Both the position numbers and the translations under genes were made by a program. The notes under the pieces were generated by a model. It saw only the letters and a program-made list of their open reading frames with translations, did no database searches and was not told the DNA's origin. Below, one piece after another: positions 14,315 to 23,472 of a stretch of DNA of 35,669 nucleotides. Each line of letters begins with the position of its first letter. Within the stretch, counting starts at the first letter, position 1. This stretch comes from Thermoleophilia bacterium (GTDB lineage: Bacteria; Actinomycetota; Thermoleophilia; Gaiellales; Gaiellaceae), in assembly GCA_013362295.1 (NCBI GenBank), contig JABFWJ010000125.1, positions 1 to 35,669 on the forward strand. Reading direction: 5' to 3'.

Positions 14315-15838
14315 TTAACCTCCCGCTCCGCCGTCATGCGCGACGTCGGGCGAGAAGTCCTGCCACCAGCTCGGGCAGGAGAGAGCACCCGAGTTCAGCC
14401 GGAAGTCGTCGTAGGCGACGCTTCCGTCGAGGTGGCCGAAGCTCGCCGCCGGTGTCGACAAGCCCATGCCGTACGTCGTCGTCCCGTTGACGCCCGGCAC
14501 GGCCAGGAGCAACGTCCAGTCGGCTCCGGGAGAGCGGACGTAGGCGCGGTAGACGCCGTCGGTGCGGGTGAGCCGCATCGACCCGGCCAGATCGAGCGTG
14601 TTCAGCTGGTTGAACGTGAACGGCACGGTGATGTTCGCCCAAGCGTTGTACGACTGGTCGAACGGCGCGTCGAACGGCGTCGACACGCGCGCCACCGCGC
14701 CGTCCGCGAAGAACGCGTTGAGCGTGGCGAAGAAACCGCCGTGCTGCGGCCAGGTGAGGAGCGTGTAGTCGACCTGGTAGTCGAAGTCGCCGGCGAGCCG
14801 GCACTGCGAGCCCCAGTGCTCGTCGATCTGGTCGAACTGTCCGCCGGGAACGCCCGTGCCCGAGATGGACGCGACGAGCCTTCCGTCCTGCTCGCCGATC
14901 GTGCCACCCGGGTCGTTGATCTGGTGCCAGAGGCTCGCGTCCCGCACGCCTTCGTCGAACGCCTCGTCGAGGGGAGCGGACGGCGCCGTTCCGACGTCGC
15001 CGATGCTGCCGTCGGCCAGTGACACGGAGCGGATGCGAGCGTCGTTTCCGGACTGGTAGACGATCGAGCTTCCGTCAGCCGACCACGCCTGCCAGAACTC
15101 GTTGTCCGACGGCGTCGCCACGACCTGCCGCAGATCCCTGCCGTTCGCGTGCACGACGTAGATGTCGTTGTTGCTGCCCGTGTCGTCGCGCAGGAACGAG
15201 AGATCGTCTCCGTGCGGCGCCCAGCGCGGGTTGAAGTCGCCGAACGCGGCCGGCCCTGTCGTGATCTGCCGGTCGCCTTTGCCGTCGAGCGTGGCGACGT
15301 GGAGCGACCACGAGCCGCCGGCATCCGTCGCGTAGGCGATCCGGTTCCCGGCGGGAGCCGGGTCTGCGGTGAGGATGTTGCCCGCGAGCGGCAACTCGGC
15401 CCGCTGTGAGCCGTCGGCGTTCATGATCCACTCGCTGCACGGGCAGAAGAACGGCCCGCGCTGCCAGACGATGCGGCCGTCGGCCGTCCACCGCGGGTTG
15501 TCGTCGCGCTCCGCGTCCGACGTCAGCCGTGTGAGGCCGCCGCCGACGGCGTCGACCGTGTAGATGTCCCAGGTCCCGTCGGGAGCGCGGCCGGCGAACG
15601 CGACGCGGCTGCCGTTCGGCGACCACGCGGGGCCACGCTCGAACAGGTCGTCGAACGTCAGGCGATGCTCGCCCGAGCCGTCCGCGTCGACGACGTAGAG
15701 CTCGCGCTCCCCGTCCGCCCGGTTGCTGGCGAAGACGATCTTGCCGCCGCCGCCCCCACCCCCCGCCCCTGCGGCGAGCGCCGCGGGCGAGGTGATCAGC
15801 AGCAGTCCGGCGCAGCACATGACTACGCGCTTCATCAC
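14315..15838 (-). CDS. secreted TolB-like beta-propeller protein with lectin-like C-terminus
   Basis: 507 residues. A signal peptide (MMKRVVMCCAGLLLITSPAA, cut near ALA at 23) is followed by a run of seven glycines (about residues 26-32). Residues about 33-275 hold PD40/WD40-like propeller blades with repeated signatures KIVFASNRADGERELYVVDA, PAWSPNGSRVAFAG, PRWTADGRIVWQ, PRWAPHGDDLSFL and QAWSADGSSIVYQ. Residues about 285-490 look like a concanavalin A-like jelly-roll (FDEGVRDASLWHQIND, YDDFRLNSG), as in DUF1349-type domains. No catalytic residues stand out; binding of cell-wall or extracellular polysaccharide is a guess. AAGGAG lies ten bases before the start, and the second Met is an equally good start. 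It is the last of three secreted-protein genes on this strand. Confidence 0.83.
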   Translation of the reverse strand: MMKRVVMCCAGLLLITSPAALAAGAGGGGGGGKIVFASNRADGERELYVVDADGSGEHRLTFDDLFERGPAWSPNGSRVAFAGRAPDGTWDIYTVDAVGGGLTRLTSDAERDDNPRWTADGRIVWQRGPFFCPCSEWIMNADGSQRAELPLAGNILTADPAPAGNRIAYATDAGGSWSLHVATLDGKGDRQITTGPAAFGDFNPRWAPHGDDLSFLRDDTGSNNDIYVVHANGRDLRQVVATPSDNEFWQAWSADGSSIVYQSGNDARIRSVSLADGSIGDVGTAPSAPLDEAFDEGVRDASLWHQINDPGGTIGEQDGRLVASISGTGVPGGQFDQIDEHWGSQCRLAGDFDYQVDYTLLTWPQHGGFFATLNAFFADGAVARVSTPFDAPFDQSYNAWANITVPFTFNQLNTLDLAGSMRLTRTDGVYRAYVRSPGADWTLLLAVPGVNGTTTYGMGLSTPAASFGHLDGSVAYDDFRLNSGALSCPSWWQDFSPDVAHDGGAGG

Positions 15839-15893
15839 GCGCTCTCCTTCGGTCGGCGTTGCCGCCAGCCTAAGGGCGAGCGCTCATCAAACG

Positions 15894-17342
15894 CTAATGG
15901 CGCGTGAGCGAGAGCCGGTACTCGACGGGATTGCGGACCGGCGAGACGAGCTTCGCTTCCAGGTAGTACACGCCCGTCGCCGGCGCACGGTAGGCGAGCC
16001 GCAACTGGCGGCCGATGCGGCGGGAGCGCGCGACGCGCGTGTCGACGAGCTTCGCGCCGGGCGTCAGCTCGACGCGCTTCGTGCCGGGGGCCCAGAGCGC
16101 GAGCTGCACCGGCGCGGGCGTCGACAGCCGCGCGAAGAGCCGCGCGCCCTTTGTCACGGTCACGCGGTAGACGTCCGTGTTGTCGTCCCAGAAGTCGAGC
16201 GACGCGCTGATCGTCCGCGGCAGCGGCGGCAGCGCGTGCGCCCACGGGCCGGCATCGTCGTTCGGCTCGTAATGATCGGTTGCGGGCAGCGGCGTGGCGC
16301 CGAGCATCGTCAATGCGTTCAGCACGTCGAGTCTTCCCCACCCCGTGTAGATGTCGCGTCCCGCCGTGCATTTCGCGCAACCCGTCGCCGTGGTCGCGTC
16401 GTCGGCGCTGCGCTCGAGGAGCCACGAGACCTGGTCGGGTTTCAGCGCAGGATCCTGCCCGAGCAGGAGCGCTGCCGCCGCGCTCACCTGCGGAGCGGCG
16501 AACGACGTCCCGATCCCCTCCTGGAACTCGTTCGGGCCGCAGTCGGAGTAGGGCCGGGACGCGCAGTCGGCCGTCGTCGAGACGAGCTGCTGCGGGATCG
16601 TGGAGAAAATCGAAGCGCCGGGCGCGGCGATGTCGTTGTAGATCGCGTCGCGGTTCGAGTAGTCCGGGACGACGCCGTCCTGACGAATCGCGCTGACGCC
16701 GATCACGTGCGGCAGCGCCGCCGGATAGTGCGCGAAGCCCCACGGGGTCGCCGGCGACTGGGGGCCGTTCCCGACCGCGGCCACCACCACGACCCCCCGC
16801 GAGTACGCATATTCGACGGCGGCCTGCTCGAGCGGCGAATAGGTGTCGAGCTTGGGGTTGAGCGGGTCGCGGACGCCGCCGAGGCTGAGGTTGATCACGC
16901 GGGCTCCGTTGTCGACGGCCCACCGGATGGCCGCGACCTCGCCCTCCAGGGAGATCGTGCCGCTGTTGTCGACTACCTTCGCGATCATCAGCCTGGCATT
17001 GATCGCGAGCCCCGCGATCCCCTCGTTGTTCGCCGGGTTCGCGCCGATCAGGCACGCGATGAACGTGCCGTGCCCCTGGTCGTCGCGAGAGGGCGAGCCC
17101 CCGACGAAGGAACGCGCCGCGACGACGCGCCCGACGAGATCCGGGTGGTTTCCGTCGATCCCGCTGTCGATCACGGCGACGTTGACCGGGAACAGCTTCG
17201 GCGTCGTCGGCCAGTACGTCCACGCGTTGTCGCTCGTCAGGTACCACTGCTTGTCGGCGAGCGGCTCGGTGTTGTCGAAGGCGAGCGCCGGCGCGGCGAG
17301 AGCCGCCGCGGTGAGAACGGCTGCCAGGACGAGCTTCAGCAA
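15894..17342 (-). CDS. secreted subtilisin-like serine protease (S8)
   Basis: 482 residues from TTG 17342, giving the signal peptide MLKLVLAAVLTAAALAAPAL with cleavage after ALA at 21. The catalytic triad is intact: D59 (VAVIDSGIDG), H91 (QGHGTFIACLIG) and S280 (GTSFAAPQVSAA), with the oxyanion Asn about 192 (AAVGNG). There is no inhibitor-type prodomain between signal and catalytic domain, unlike classical subtilisins. A possible disulphide pair (C260, C268) precedes the serine, and CAKC follows near 315. Residues about 360-480 form a C-terminal beta domain (pre-peptidase C-terminal type, DVYRVTVTKGARLF). The TTG lies within the last codons of the upstream SpoIID-like gene (seven-base overlap), so the two are co-translated; the seven-base overlap and a fitting signal peptide are the reasons for this start. 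Confidence 0.87.
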   Translation of the reverse strand: MLKLVLAAVLTAAALAAPALAFDNTEPLADKQWYLTSDNAWTYWPTTPKLFPVNVAVIDSGIDGNHPDLVGRVVAARSFVGGSPSRDDQGHGTFIACLIGANPANNEGIAGLAINARLMIAKVVDNSGTISLEGEVAAIRWAVDNGARVINLSLGGVRDPLNPKLDTYSPLEQAAVEYAYSRGVVVVAAVGNGPQSPATPWGFAHYPAALPHVIGVSAIRQDGVVPDYSNRDAIYNDIAAPGASIFSTIPQQLVSTTADCASRPYSDCGPNEFQEGIGTSFAAPQVSAAAALLLGQDPALKPDQVSWLLERSADDATTATGCAKCTAGRDIYTGWGRLDVLNALTMLGATPLPATDHYEPNDDAGPWAHALPPLPRTISASLDFWDDNTDVYRVTVTKGARLFARLSTPAPVQLALWAPGTKRVELTPGAKLVDTRVARSRRIGRQLRLAYRAPATGVYYLEAKLVSPVRNPVEYRLSLTRH

Positions 17343-18982
17343 CAGGAGATCTTGGACAGGCCCGGCGCCAGGCCGTGGCCGGGCGCGACCCGCGCGCGAT
17401 AGGAACCGGGATCGGCGCCCGGCGCCGTGAGCGCGAACGCTCCGGAGGCGTCGGTCGTGGATGTCGCGACCGTCTGCCAGCCGGTCGTCCCGTCGGCGCT
17501 CCATTGCAGCTCCACGGCGGCATTCGCGACCGCCGGCCTGGTCGTGCCCGACGCAGCGCCGTGCTGGATCGTCGCGTCGACGCGCACGGCGACGGCGATC
17601 TTCGCGAGCCCGGCGCGCACGTTTCCCCACGCGAGCCGGTACTGCGTGGCGGTTTGCGGCCGTACGATCGTCGCGAAGGCGCCGTTGCCGTCGAGGAGCA
17701 GCTCGCCGGCGGGCGCCCAGCCGAGGCCGAACGCCTTCTCCTCGAGCGAGACCGTCTCGACTCCGCGAGCGCGTCCCGTGAGCGAGACCGCGCCGCCGTA
17801 GGTGATCGTCTTCGACCGCGGAAGGAGCTGCAGGAGCGCCGGCGTGAACCACGTCGAGCGCAGCTCGAGCGCGCCGCGCACCTGGTTGCCGGTCATGGTC
17901 ACTTGCGACTCGTCGTCCGAGACGACCGTCAGCGACTTGACGCGGCCCGAGGGCCCGCTCGAGGCCTGCAGGTCGGCGATCGGGGACGCGAGCTTTAGCT
18001 CCTTCGCGACGATCCCCGCGTCCAGCAGCATCGGCCCCCAGTCGTGGTAGGGCGAGGCCGTGTCGTACGGGTCGGCAACCGGGACGAGATACGGGACCGC
18101 GATCCCGGTCGCCTCGGCCGCCGATGCGGTGCGGCCGCCCGACGTGGAGAAGAACAGCGTGTTCGCGACCTTGCCGTTGTAGAGGACGACCTGACCCTTC
18201 GTCGCGTCGACGGCCGCGCTCGCGGCCGGACTCTCGGCCGGGACGCCGCCGAAGACCTGGCTGCGGGTGTCGCCGTAGAGGTCGAAGGCCTTGCCGGCCG
18301 TGAGATTCGCGAGCGCGTACGAGCGCGCGGCGACCGCCTGCGCCTCGAGCGCCTCCGGCGGCCAGGCCGACGGCATCTCCGCGGGTACCACGCCCTTCAG
18401 ATACGTCTCGAGGGGAAGCGTGTCGATCACCTGCAGGGCCTTGCCGTCACTCGACACCTTGATCCGGCCGCGGTAGGCCGTCTTCTTGACCAGCAGAGGC
18501 TGCGCGGCGGCAAAGGTCAACGGCGGCTGCAGGTCGGGATGGCTTGCGATCGCGAGCTTCGCCTTCAGGACGAGCGGGCCGGGGTCGAGGGGCGTCTTTG
18601 CGCCGGTCGCGTCCACCACGCTCCACGGCCCGGGCGACTCCAGCGTCACCTTCTTTCCAGAGGAGAGCAGCACGCGGACCGACGACACCTTGGCGGGCCC
18701 GAGCGTCGTGCCCGTGTAGTAGTGGGCGAGGATCTTGTCGAACGTCCAGCCGTGCTTCGCGTAGCCGTAGGCGCCCCATTGGCTGAGCCCGAGCCCGTGG
18801 CCCCAGCCGTGGCCGCTGACGACCAGGATGGACGGCGCTGCGCTCGTCACGACGGTCGCCGTCGACGACGAGGTGGTGGCGGGCGCCGCGGGCGGCCCGG
18901 CGGCGAGGAGCGACGACCCGAGTCCTCCCAGGAGCAGGCAGAACGCACCCAGGGGCACGGCACAGCGGCGCACGCGGGCCAC
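17336..18982 (-). CDS. SpoIID/LytB-domain secreted protein
   Basis: About 548 residues with a signal peptide (RVRRCAVPLGAFCLLLGG). The signature GHGWGHGLGLSQWGAYGYA with ILAHYYTGTTLG comes first (about residues 40-75). The core LPLETYLKGVVPAEMPSAWP with AVAARSYALANL (Glu of PAEM being the catalytic residue in SpoIID) comes later, followed by FFSTSGGRTASAAEATG. In B. subtilis SpoIID the GHGxGLSQ block is at the C-terminus, so this is a rearranged order. After about 370 come Ig-like beta segments, and the protein ends in Cys-Cys. SpoIID enzymes are peptidoglycan lytic transglycosylases acting on stripped glycan. The start is uncertain: GTG 18982 is chosen for its short basic N-region. GTG 18973, seven bases after a TACCGT hexamer, and ATG 19033 are alternatives. 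It is first in an operon with the S8 protease. Confidence 0.83.
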   Translation of the reverse strand: MARVRRCAVPLGAFCLLLGGLGSSLLAAGPPAAPATTSSSTATVVTSAAPSILVVSGHGWGHGLGLSQWGAYGYAKHGWTFDKILAHYYTGTTLGPAKVSSVRVLLSSGKKVTLESPGPWSVVDATGAKTPLDPGPLVLKAKLAIASHPDLQPPLTFAAAQPLLVKKTAYRGRIKVSSDGKALQVIDTLPLETYLKGVVPAEMPSAWPPEALEAQAVAARSYALANLTAGKAFDLYGDTRSQVFGGVPAESPAASAAVDATKGQVVLYNGKVANTLFFSTSGGRTASAAEATGIAVPYLVPVADPYDTASPYHDWGPMLLDAGIVAKELKLASPIADLQASSGPSGRVKSLTVVSDDESQVTMTGNQVRGALELRSTWFTPALLQLLPRSKTITYGGAVSLTGRARGVETVSLEEKAFGLGWAPAGELLLDGNGAFATIVRPQTATQYRLAWGNVRAGLAKIAVAVRVDATIQHGAASGTTRPAVANAAVELQWSADGTTGWQTVATSTTDASGAFALTAPGADPGSYRARVAPGHGLAPGLSKISCC

Positions 18983-19044
18983 GGTAGCCGAGGTGCCGCG
19001 GGCCTCCAGCCAGGCTTTACCGAACGTTTCCATCCCGCCGTCTG

Positions 19045-19064
19045 GGGCAACGCTTTCGTTGCCC
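19045..19064. promoter_or_regulatory. perfect hairpin just upstream of the Ser/Thr kinase start
   Basis: GGGCAACG and CGTTGCCC form a perfect 8-bp stem with a CTTT loop, ending eight bases before the kinase ATG at 19073. It lies in the divergent region with the SpoIID-like gene. As RNA it would mask initiation; as DNA it could be an operator. There is no ribosome site between it and the ATG. Confidence 0.45.
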
Positions 19065-19072
19065 GGCCTGGC

Positions 19073-20431
19073 ATGCCTCCCCGTCCCGACATCTTGCTCC
19101 CACGGCGCTACGGCGATATACGTCCGCTCGCCCACGGCGGCATGGGCGAGATCTACGTGGCCACGGACCGCGAGCTGGGCCGCGAGGTTGCGGTCAAGGT
19201 GCTCGCGGAGCGCTACGCGAAGGACGAGAGCCTGCGGGCCCGTTTCAAGCGGGAGGCGCTCGCCGCCGCCCGCCTCTCTGGCAACCACAACATCGTCACC
19301 ATCTACGACGTGGGCGAGCGCGACGGTCGGCCGATCATCGTCATGGAGTACCTGGCCGGCGGCTCGCTTGAGCAGCGCGTCGCCGGCGGCAGGCCGTGCA
19401 GCCCGGCGCAGGTACTCGACTGGCTCGACCAGGCGGCGGCCGCGCTCGACGCTGCGCACGACGCCGGCGTCGTCCACCGGGATGTCAAACCGGGGAACCT
19501 GCTGCTCGACGATCTCGATCACGTGAAGGTGGCCGACTTCGGCGTCGCGAGTGCCGCGGGCCTCGACTCGTTCACGAAGACGGGGACGGTTCTCGGCACC
19601 GCCGGCTACCTGTCGCCGGAGCAGGCGAGAGGCGAGCGCGCCACGGCCGCGAGCGACCGCTACGCCCTCGGCATCGTCGCCTGGGAGCTGCTCGCGGGCA
19701 GGCGGCCGTTCGAGTCGGAGGCGCCGACCGCCGAGGCGCTCGCCCACATCAACGCGCCGGTGCCGTCCGTGCACGCCGCCAATCCGGCGCTCCCTTCGTC
19801 GCTCGATCCGGTCTTCGATCGTGCACTCGCGAAGGATCCCGCCGACCGGTACGCCACGGCGTCCGACTTCGCGAGCGAGCTCCGGAGCGCGCTGCGCGAC
19901 CCGAGGCCGACGCCGACGCCGATGCCGATGCCGATGCGAGTCGTCACGCACGCAAGCGCGCGCCGCTGGTGGGTCGTGCTCCTCCTGGCCGCGCTCGTCG
20001 CCGGCGGCGTGCTCGCCGCCGTGCTCGCTCCAGGCTCGAAGCACACCTCGCAGGCGGGCCCGCGCACGATCGTGCAGACCGTCACCGGGCCCGGCCGCAC
20101 CGTCACGACGACGACCACCACGCCGACGACGCCCGCGCCGGCGACGACACCGCCGAGCTCGGCAAGCGGCGCGCAGCTCAACGACGCCGGGTTCACGAAG
20201 ATGAAACAGGGCGACTACGGCGGGGCATTGCCGCTGCTCGAGCAGGCGGTCCAGAAGCTCGGCGGGACGGGATCGATCGTCGAGGCGTACGCCGACTACA
20301 ACCTGGCCTATACGCGCCGCAAGCTCGGGCAGTGCGCGGACGTTCTGCGGCTGCTCGACCGGTCGGAGGCGGTGCAGGGCCACCGCGACGAGATCGACGC
20401 GTTGCGCGCCGACGCGCAGAAAGCGTGCTAG
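19073..20431 (+). CDS. membrane Ser/Thr protein kinase with extracellular TPR-like domain
   Basis: 452 residues. The kinase domain spans about 13-275. It has a glycine loop HGGMGEIYVA in which the first Gly is Ala, VAVKVL with K42, alpha-C Glu about E61, HRDVKPGN with catalytic D137, DFG at 155-157, activation-loop Thr at 170, 172 and 176, and SPEQ in place of APE. A linker of five PT/PM dipeptides (about 279-288) precedes a single membrane segment (about 298-318). A Thr/Pro-rich outer stretch follows, then two TPR-like helix pairs (NDAGFTKMKQGDYGGALPLL, AYADYNLAYTRRKLGQ) that probably sense an extracellular ligand. PASTA repeats are absent. It is divergent from the SpoIID operon, so it may control envelope remodelling; that is inference. 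Its stop is three bases from the convergent rmlB. Confidence 0.9.
   Translation: MPPRPDILLPRRYGDIRPLAHGGMGEIYVATDRELGREVAVKVLAERYAKDESLRARFKREALAAARLSGNHNIVTIYDVGERDGRPIIVMEYLAGGSLEQRVAGGRPCSPAQVLDWLDQAAAALDAAHDAGVVHRDVKPGNLLLDDLDHVKVADFGVASAAGLDSFTKTGTVLGTAGYLSPEQARGERATAASDRYALGIVAWELLAGRRPFESEAPTAEALAHINAPVPSVHAANPALPSSLDPVFDRALAKDPADRYATASDFASELRSALRDPRPTPTPMPMPMRVVTHASARRWWVVLLLAALVAGGVLAAVLAPGSKHTSQAGPRTIVQTVTGPGRTVTTTTTTPTTPAPATTPPSSASGAQLNDAGFTKMKQGDYGGALPLLEQAVQKLGGTGSIVEAYADYNLAYTRRKLGQCADVLRLLDRSEAVQGHRDEIDALRADAQKAC
19907..19936 (+). repeat. six-base tandem repeat in the kinase linker
   Basis: Five copies of CCGAYG in a row encode Pro-Thr-Pro-Thr-Pro-Met-Pro-Met-Pro-Met just before the membrane segment. 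Copy number could vary by slippage without breaking the frame. Confidence 0.75.
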
Positions 20432-20434
20432 ACG

Positions 20435-21424
<990 letters not shown>

Positions 21425-21431
21425 GGACCGA

Positions 21432-21437
21432 AGGTTA
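21432..21437 (-). promoter_or_regulatory. candidate leaderless -10 of rmlB
   Basis: TAACCT on the minus strand is seven bases before the rmlB ATG. TCGACC 16 bases further upstream is a weak -35 candidate. The 61-base rmlD-rmlB gap also has two CTAGAC-type words of unknown meaning. Confidence 0.3.
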
Positions 21438-21485
21438 GCCGCGTCCCTGCGCCGGTCGAGTCTAGGTCAGGTCTAGAAACCCACC

Positions 21486-22301
21486 TCAAGCCTCTAGGCG
21501 TTCGAGGCAGGCTCGCAGGCCCTCGCGCCAGTGTGGGAGTGTGGGTGCGCCCTTCTCGCTCCGCAGCACCGAGTACGCCGGCCGCGGTGCGCGCGCGCCG
21601 AACTCAGCCGTCGTGATGCGGCGCACATGCGTGTCGAGGCCGGCCTCCTGGAAGATCGCCTCGGCGAAGTCGGCCCACGTGCAATCGCCGTCCGCAGCGA
21701 CGTGATAGATGCCATAGGGGCGGCCGATGATCTCCTTCGTCGCCTCCGCGAGATGTCCGACATACGTGGGCGCGCCGCGCTGATCGTCGACGACGGCAAC
21801 CTCGTCCCGCTCCGCGCCGAGGCGCAGCATCGTGCGCAGGAAGTTGTGCGAGGTCGGGCCGAAGAGCCAGGACGTGCGCACGATCCACGCGCGATCGCCG
21901 GCCGCCGCTTCCCCGTGCAGCTTCGTCCGCCCGTACGCGCCGAGCGGGCACGGTGCATCGGACTCGAGGTAGGGCGTGCGCTTCGTGCCGTCGAAGACGT
22001 AGTCGGTCGACCACACGACGAGGGGCGCTCCGAGCGATGCCGCGTTGAGCGTCCCACCGACGTTCACCGCCGCGGCGCTCTGCGGGTCGTCCTCGGCGCC
22101 GTCGACGTTCGTCCACGCGGCAGCGTGCAGCACGAGCTCGGCGTCGAGGCCCTCCGGCGGTGGATAGGTCACGTCCCACGCGGCGCGCGTCAGCGCGCGC
22201 GCCTCCGGGAACGCCTCGGCGAGCGCGTGGCCGAGCTGCCCACCGGCGCCGGTGATCAGACTTCGTCGCGTGCGGACAGGATCGGGGACTTCGTGCTCCA
22301 C
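21486..22301 (-). CDS. rmlD: dTDP-4-dehydrorhamnose reductase
   Basis: Reduces dTDP-4-keto-rhamnose to dTDP-L-rhamnose, the last step. The Rossmann motif ITGAGGQLGHAL opens the domain. VWSTDYVFDG, the catalytic YGRTKLHGE (YxxxK), TSWLFGPTSHNF and LRSEKG near the end are RmlD hallmarks. The true start is uncertain. GTG at 22301 (given here, 271 residues) adds a 14-residue tail before the first strand. CTG at 22259 would overlap the rmlC stop by four bases (CTGA) and begin right at the Rossmann strand, in the style of the other junctions in this operon. ATG 22328 is also in frame but lies deep inside rmlC. Confidence 0.9.
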   Translation of the reverse strand: MEHEVPDPVRTRRSLITGAGGQLGHALAEAFPEARALTRAAWDVTYPPPEGLDAELVLHAAAWTNVDGAEDDPQSAAAVNVGGTLNAASLGAPLVVWSTDYVFDGTKRTPYLESDAPCPLGAYGRTKLHGEAAAGDRAWIVRTSWLFGPTSHNFLRTMLRLGAERDEVAVVDDQRGAPTYVGHLAEATKEIIGRPYGIYHVAADGDCTWADFAEAIFQEAGLDTHVRRITTAEFGARAPRPAYSVLRSEKGAPTLPHWREGLRACLERLEA

Positions 22302-22705
22302 AGATCGACGACGCGCGGATCGTTCCACGGCACGCCGTGCTCGTCGGGGTCAGCCGGGTCGTACTCCTCGGTCACGAAATAACAGAAGAGGCAATCCGTG
22401 AGCGCCTCGTAGCCGTGCGCCATCGTGCCCGGCACGTAGATCGCGACCGGGTTGTCGTCGCCGATGTCCTCCGTGAAGGTCTCGCCCGTGTCGCGGTCGA
22501 GCACGACGACGCGGACCATGCCGTGCAGGCAGAGGAAGAGATCGTCCTGGCCGCGCTCGTGATAGTGGAGTGCGCGAATCACGCCCCGGCGCGAGCGCGC
22601 GAGATTCGCCTGCCGCACCGGCTTCGGCAGCTCGCTCGCGCGCATCAGCTCCATGAACCATCCGCGCTCGTCCTCGTGCCGCCGCAACGGGATGCGCGTG
22701 ACCAC
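22256..22705 (-). CDS. rmlC: dTDP-4-dehydrorhamnose 3,5-epimerase family cupin
   Basis: 149 residues, shorter than the usual 180. RGVIRALHYHERGQDDLFLC carries the catalytic His region, and VPGTMAHGYEAL, CYFVTEEYDPADPDEHG and WNDPRV match the RmlC core and end. It should epimerise C3 and C5 of the keto sugar made by RmlB; a related sugar isomerase activity cannot be excluded given the shorter length. The start is GTG 22705, whose G is the last base of the rmlA stop (TAGTG), a one-base overlap. The next two codons give VVTRIPLRR, a normal first strand. Confidence 0.85.
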   Translation of the reverse strand: MVTRIPLRRHEDERGWFMELMRASELPKPVRQANLARSRRGVIRALHYHERGQDDLFLCLHGMVRVVVLDRDTGETFTEDIGDDNPVAIYVPGTMAHGYEALTDCLFCYFVTEEYDPADPDEHGVPWNDPRVVDLWSTKSPILSARDEV

Positions 22706-23472
22706 TACTTGTTGGCCCCTGTCTCCTCGATCCGCCTGCCGATGTCGGCGAGATCGCCCCAGTGCTTGCCGCCGTCGTGCCACCAGCCCTCGACGCGCCG
22801 CACGGCGAGGTCGCCGCGCTGGGCGTACACGCGGTTGACGTCGGTGATCTCCAGCTCGCCGCGGTTCGAGGGCGCGAGCCCGTCGATGATCTCGAAGACG
22901 TCGGGCGGGTAGCAGTACAGACCGACGACCGCATCGTTCGACGGCGGTGAGTCGTAGCGCGTGTCGACGGTCCCCGCCTTCTCGACGATGTCGGTGACGT
23001 TCATGTCGCCGTCGTAGACGAGGACGCCGAAGTTCTCGGGATCGGGTACCTCCTTGACGAACACCATCGCGCCCTCCTGCCACGACCTGATCGCATCCGC
23101 CTGGGCATGCTCGAAGATGTTGTCGCCGAGGCAGACGACGAGCTGGTCGCCCGCCGCGAACTCTCGCGCCATGCCCACGACCTGCGCGATCCCGCCGGCC
23201 TGGACCTGCACCTTGTAGGAGAGATCGAGGTCGAACAACAGGTCGCCGCCGGCGCGCGACTCGACGCGGCCGTTCCCGAGCAGGTCGATGAACTGGCCCG
23301 CGTGCTGCTGCCCGGTGACGATCAGCACTTCGCGCACGCCTGAACGCTGCAGCAGCTGCAGCGGGTAGTAGACCATCGGCCAGCGGCCGACGGGCAGGAG
23401 ATGCTTGTTCGTGACCCGGGTGAGCTCTTCGAGGCGGGTTGCGTTGCCGCCCGCGGCGATGAGGCCTTTCAC
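22705..23472 (-). CDS. rmlA: RmlA-type sugar-1-phosphate nucleotidylyltransferase
   Basis: 255 residues; expected to make dTDP-glucose from glucose-1-phosphate and dTTP. The nucleotide loop reads AAGGNATRLEELT where RmlA usually has GG(S/N)GTRL, so a Gly is Ala. NKHLLPVGRWPMVYYPLQLL, VVCLGDNIF, ENFGVLVYD and RGELEITDVNRVYAQRGDL match the family. The later EKP motif is EKA, and WLDTG is WWHDGGKHWG. It is about 35 residues shorter than E. coli RmlA. Its place between an MFS gene and rmlC supports the rhamnose role, but the variant motifs leave nucleotide and sugar preference open. The start GTG 23472 overlaps the MFS stop (GTGA). Confidence 0.85.
   Translation of the reverse strand: MKGLIAAGGNATRLEELTRVTNKHLLPVGRWPMVYYPLQLLQRSGVREVLIVTGQQHAGQFIDLLGNGRVESRAGGDLLFDLDLSYKVQVQAGGIAQVVGMAREFAAGDQLVVCLGDNIFEHAQADAIRSWQEGAMVFVKEVPDPENFGVLVYDGDMNVTDIVEKAGTVDTRYDSPPSNDAVVGLYCYPPDVFEIIDGLAPSNRGELEITDVNRVYAQRGDLAVRRVEGWWHDGGKHWGDLADIGRRIEETGANK

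Noticed and set aside
17336-18982. Evidence of endospore formation from a SpoIID gene.
   Set aside because: SpoIID/LytB-domain proteins are widespread in non-sporulating actinobacteria; no other sporulation gene is present.
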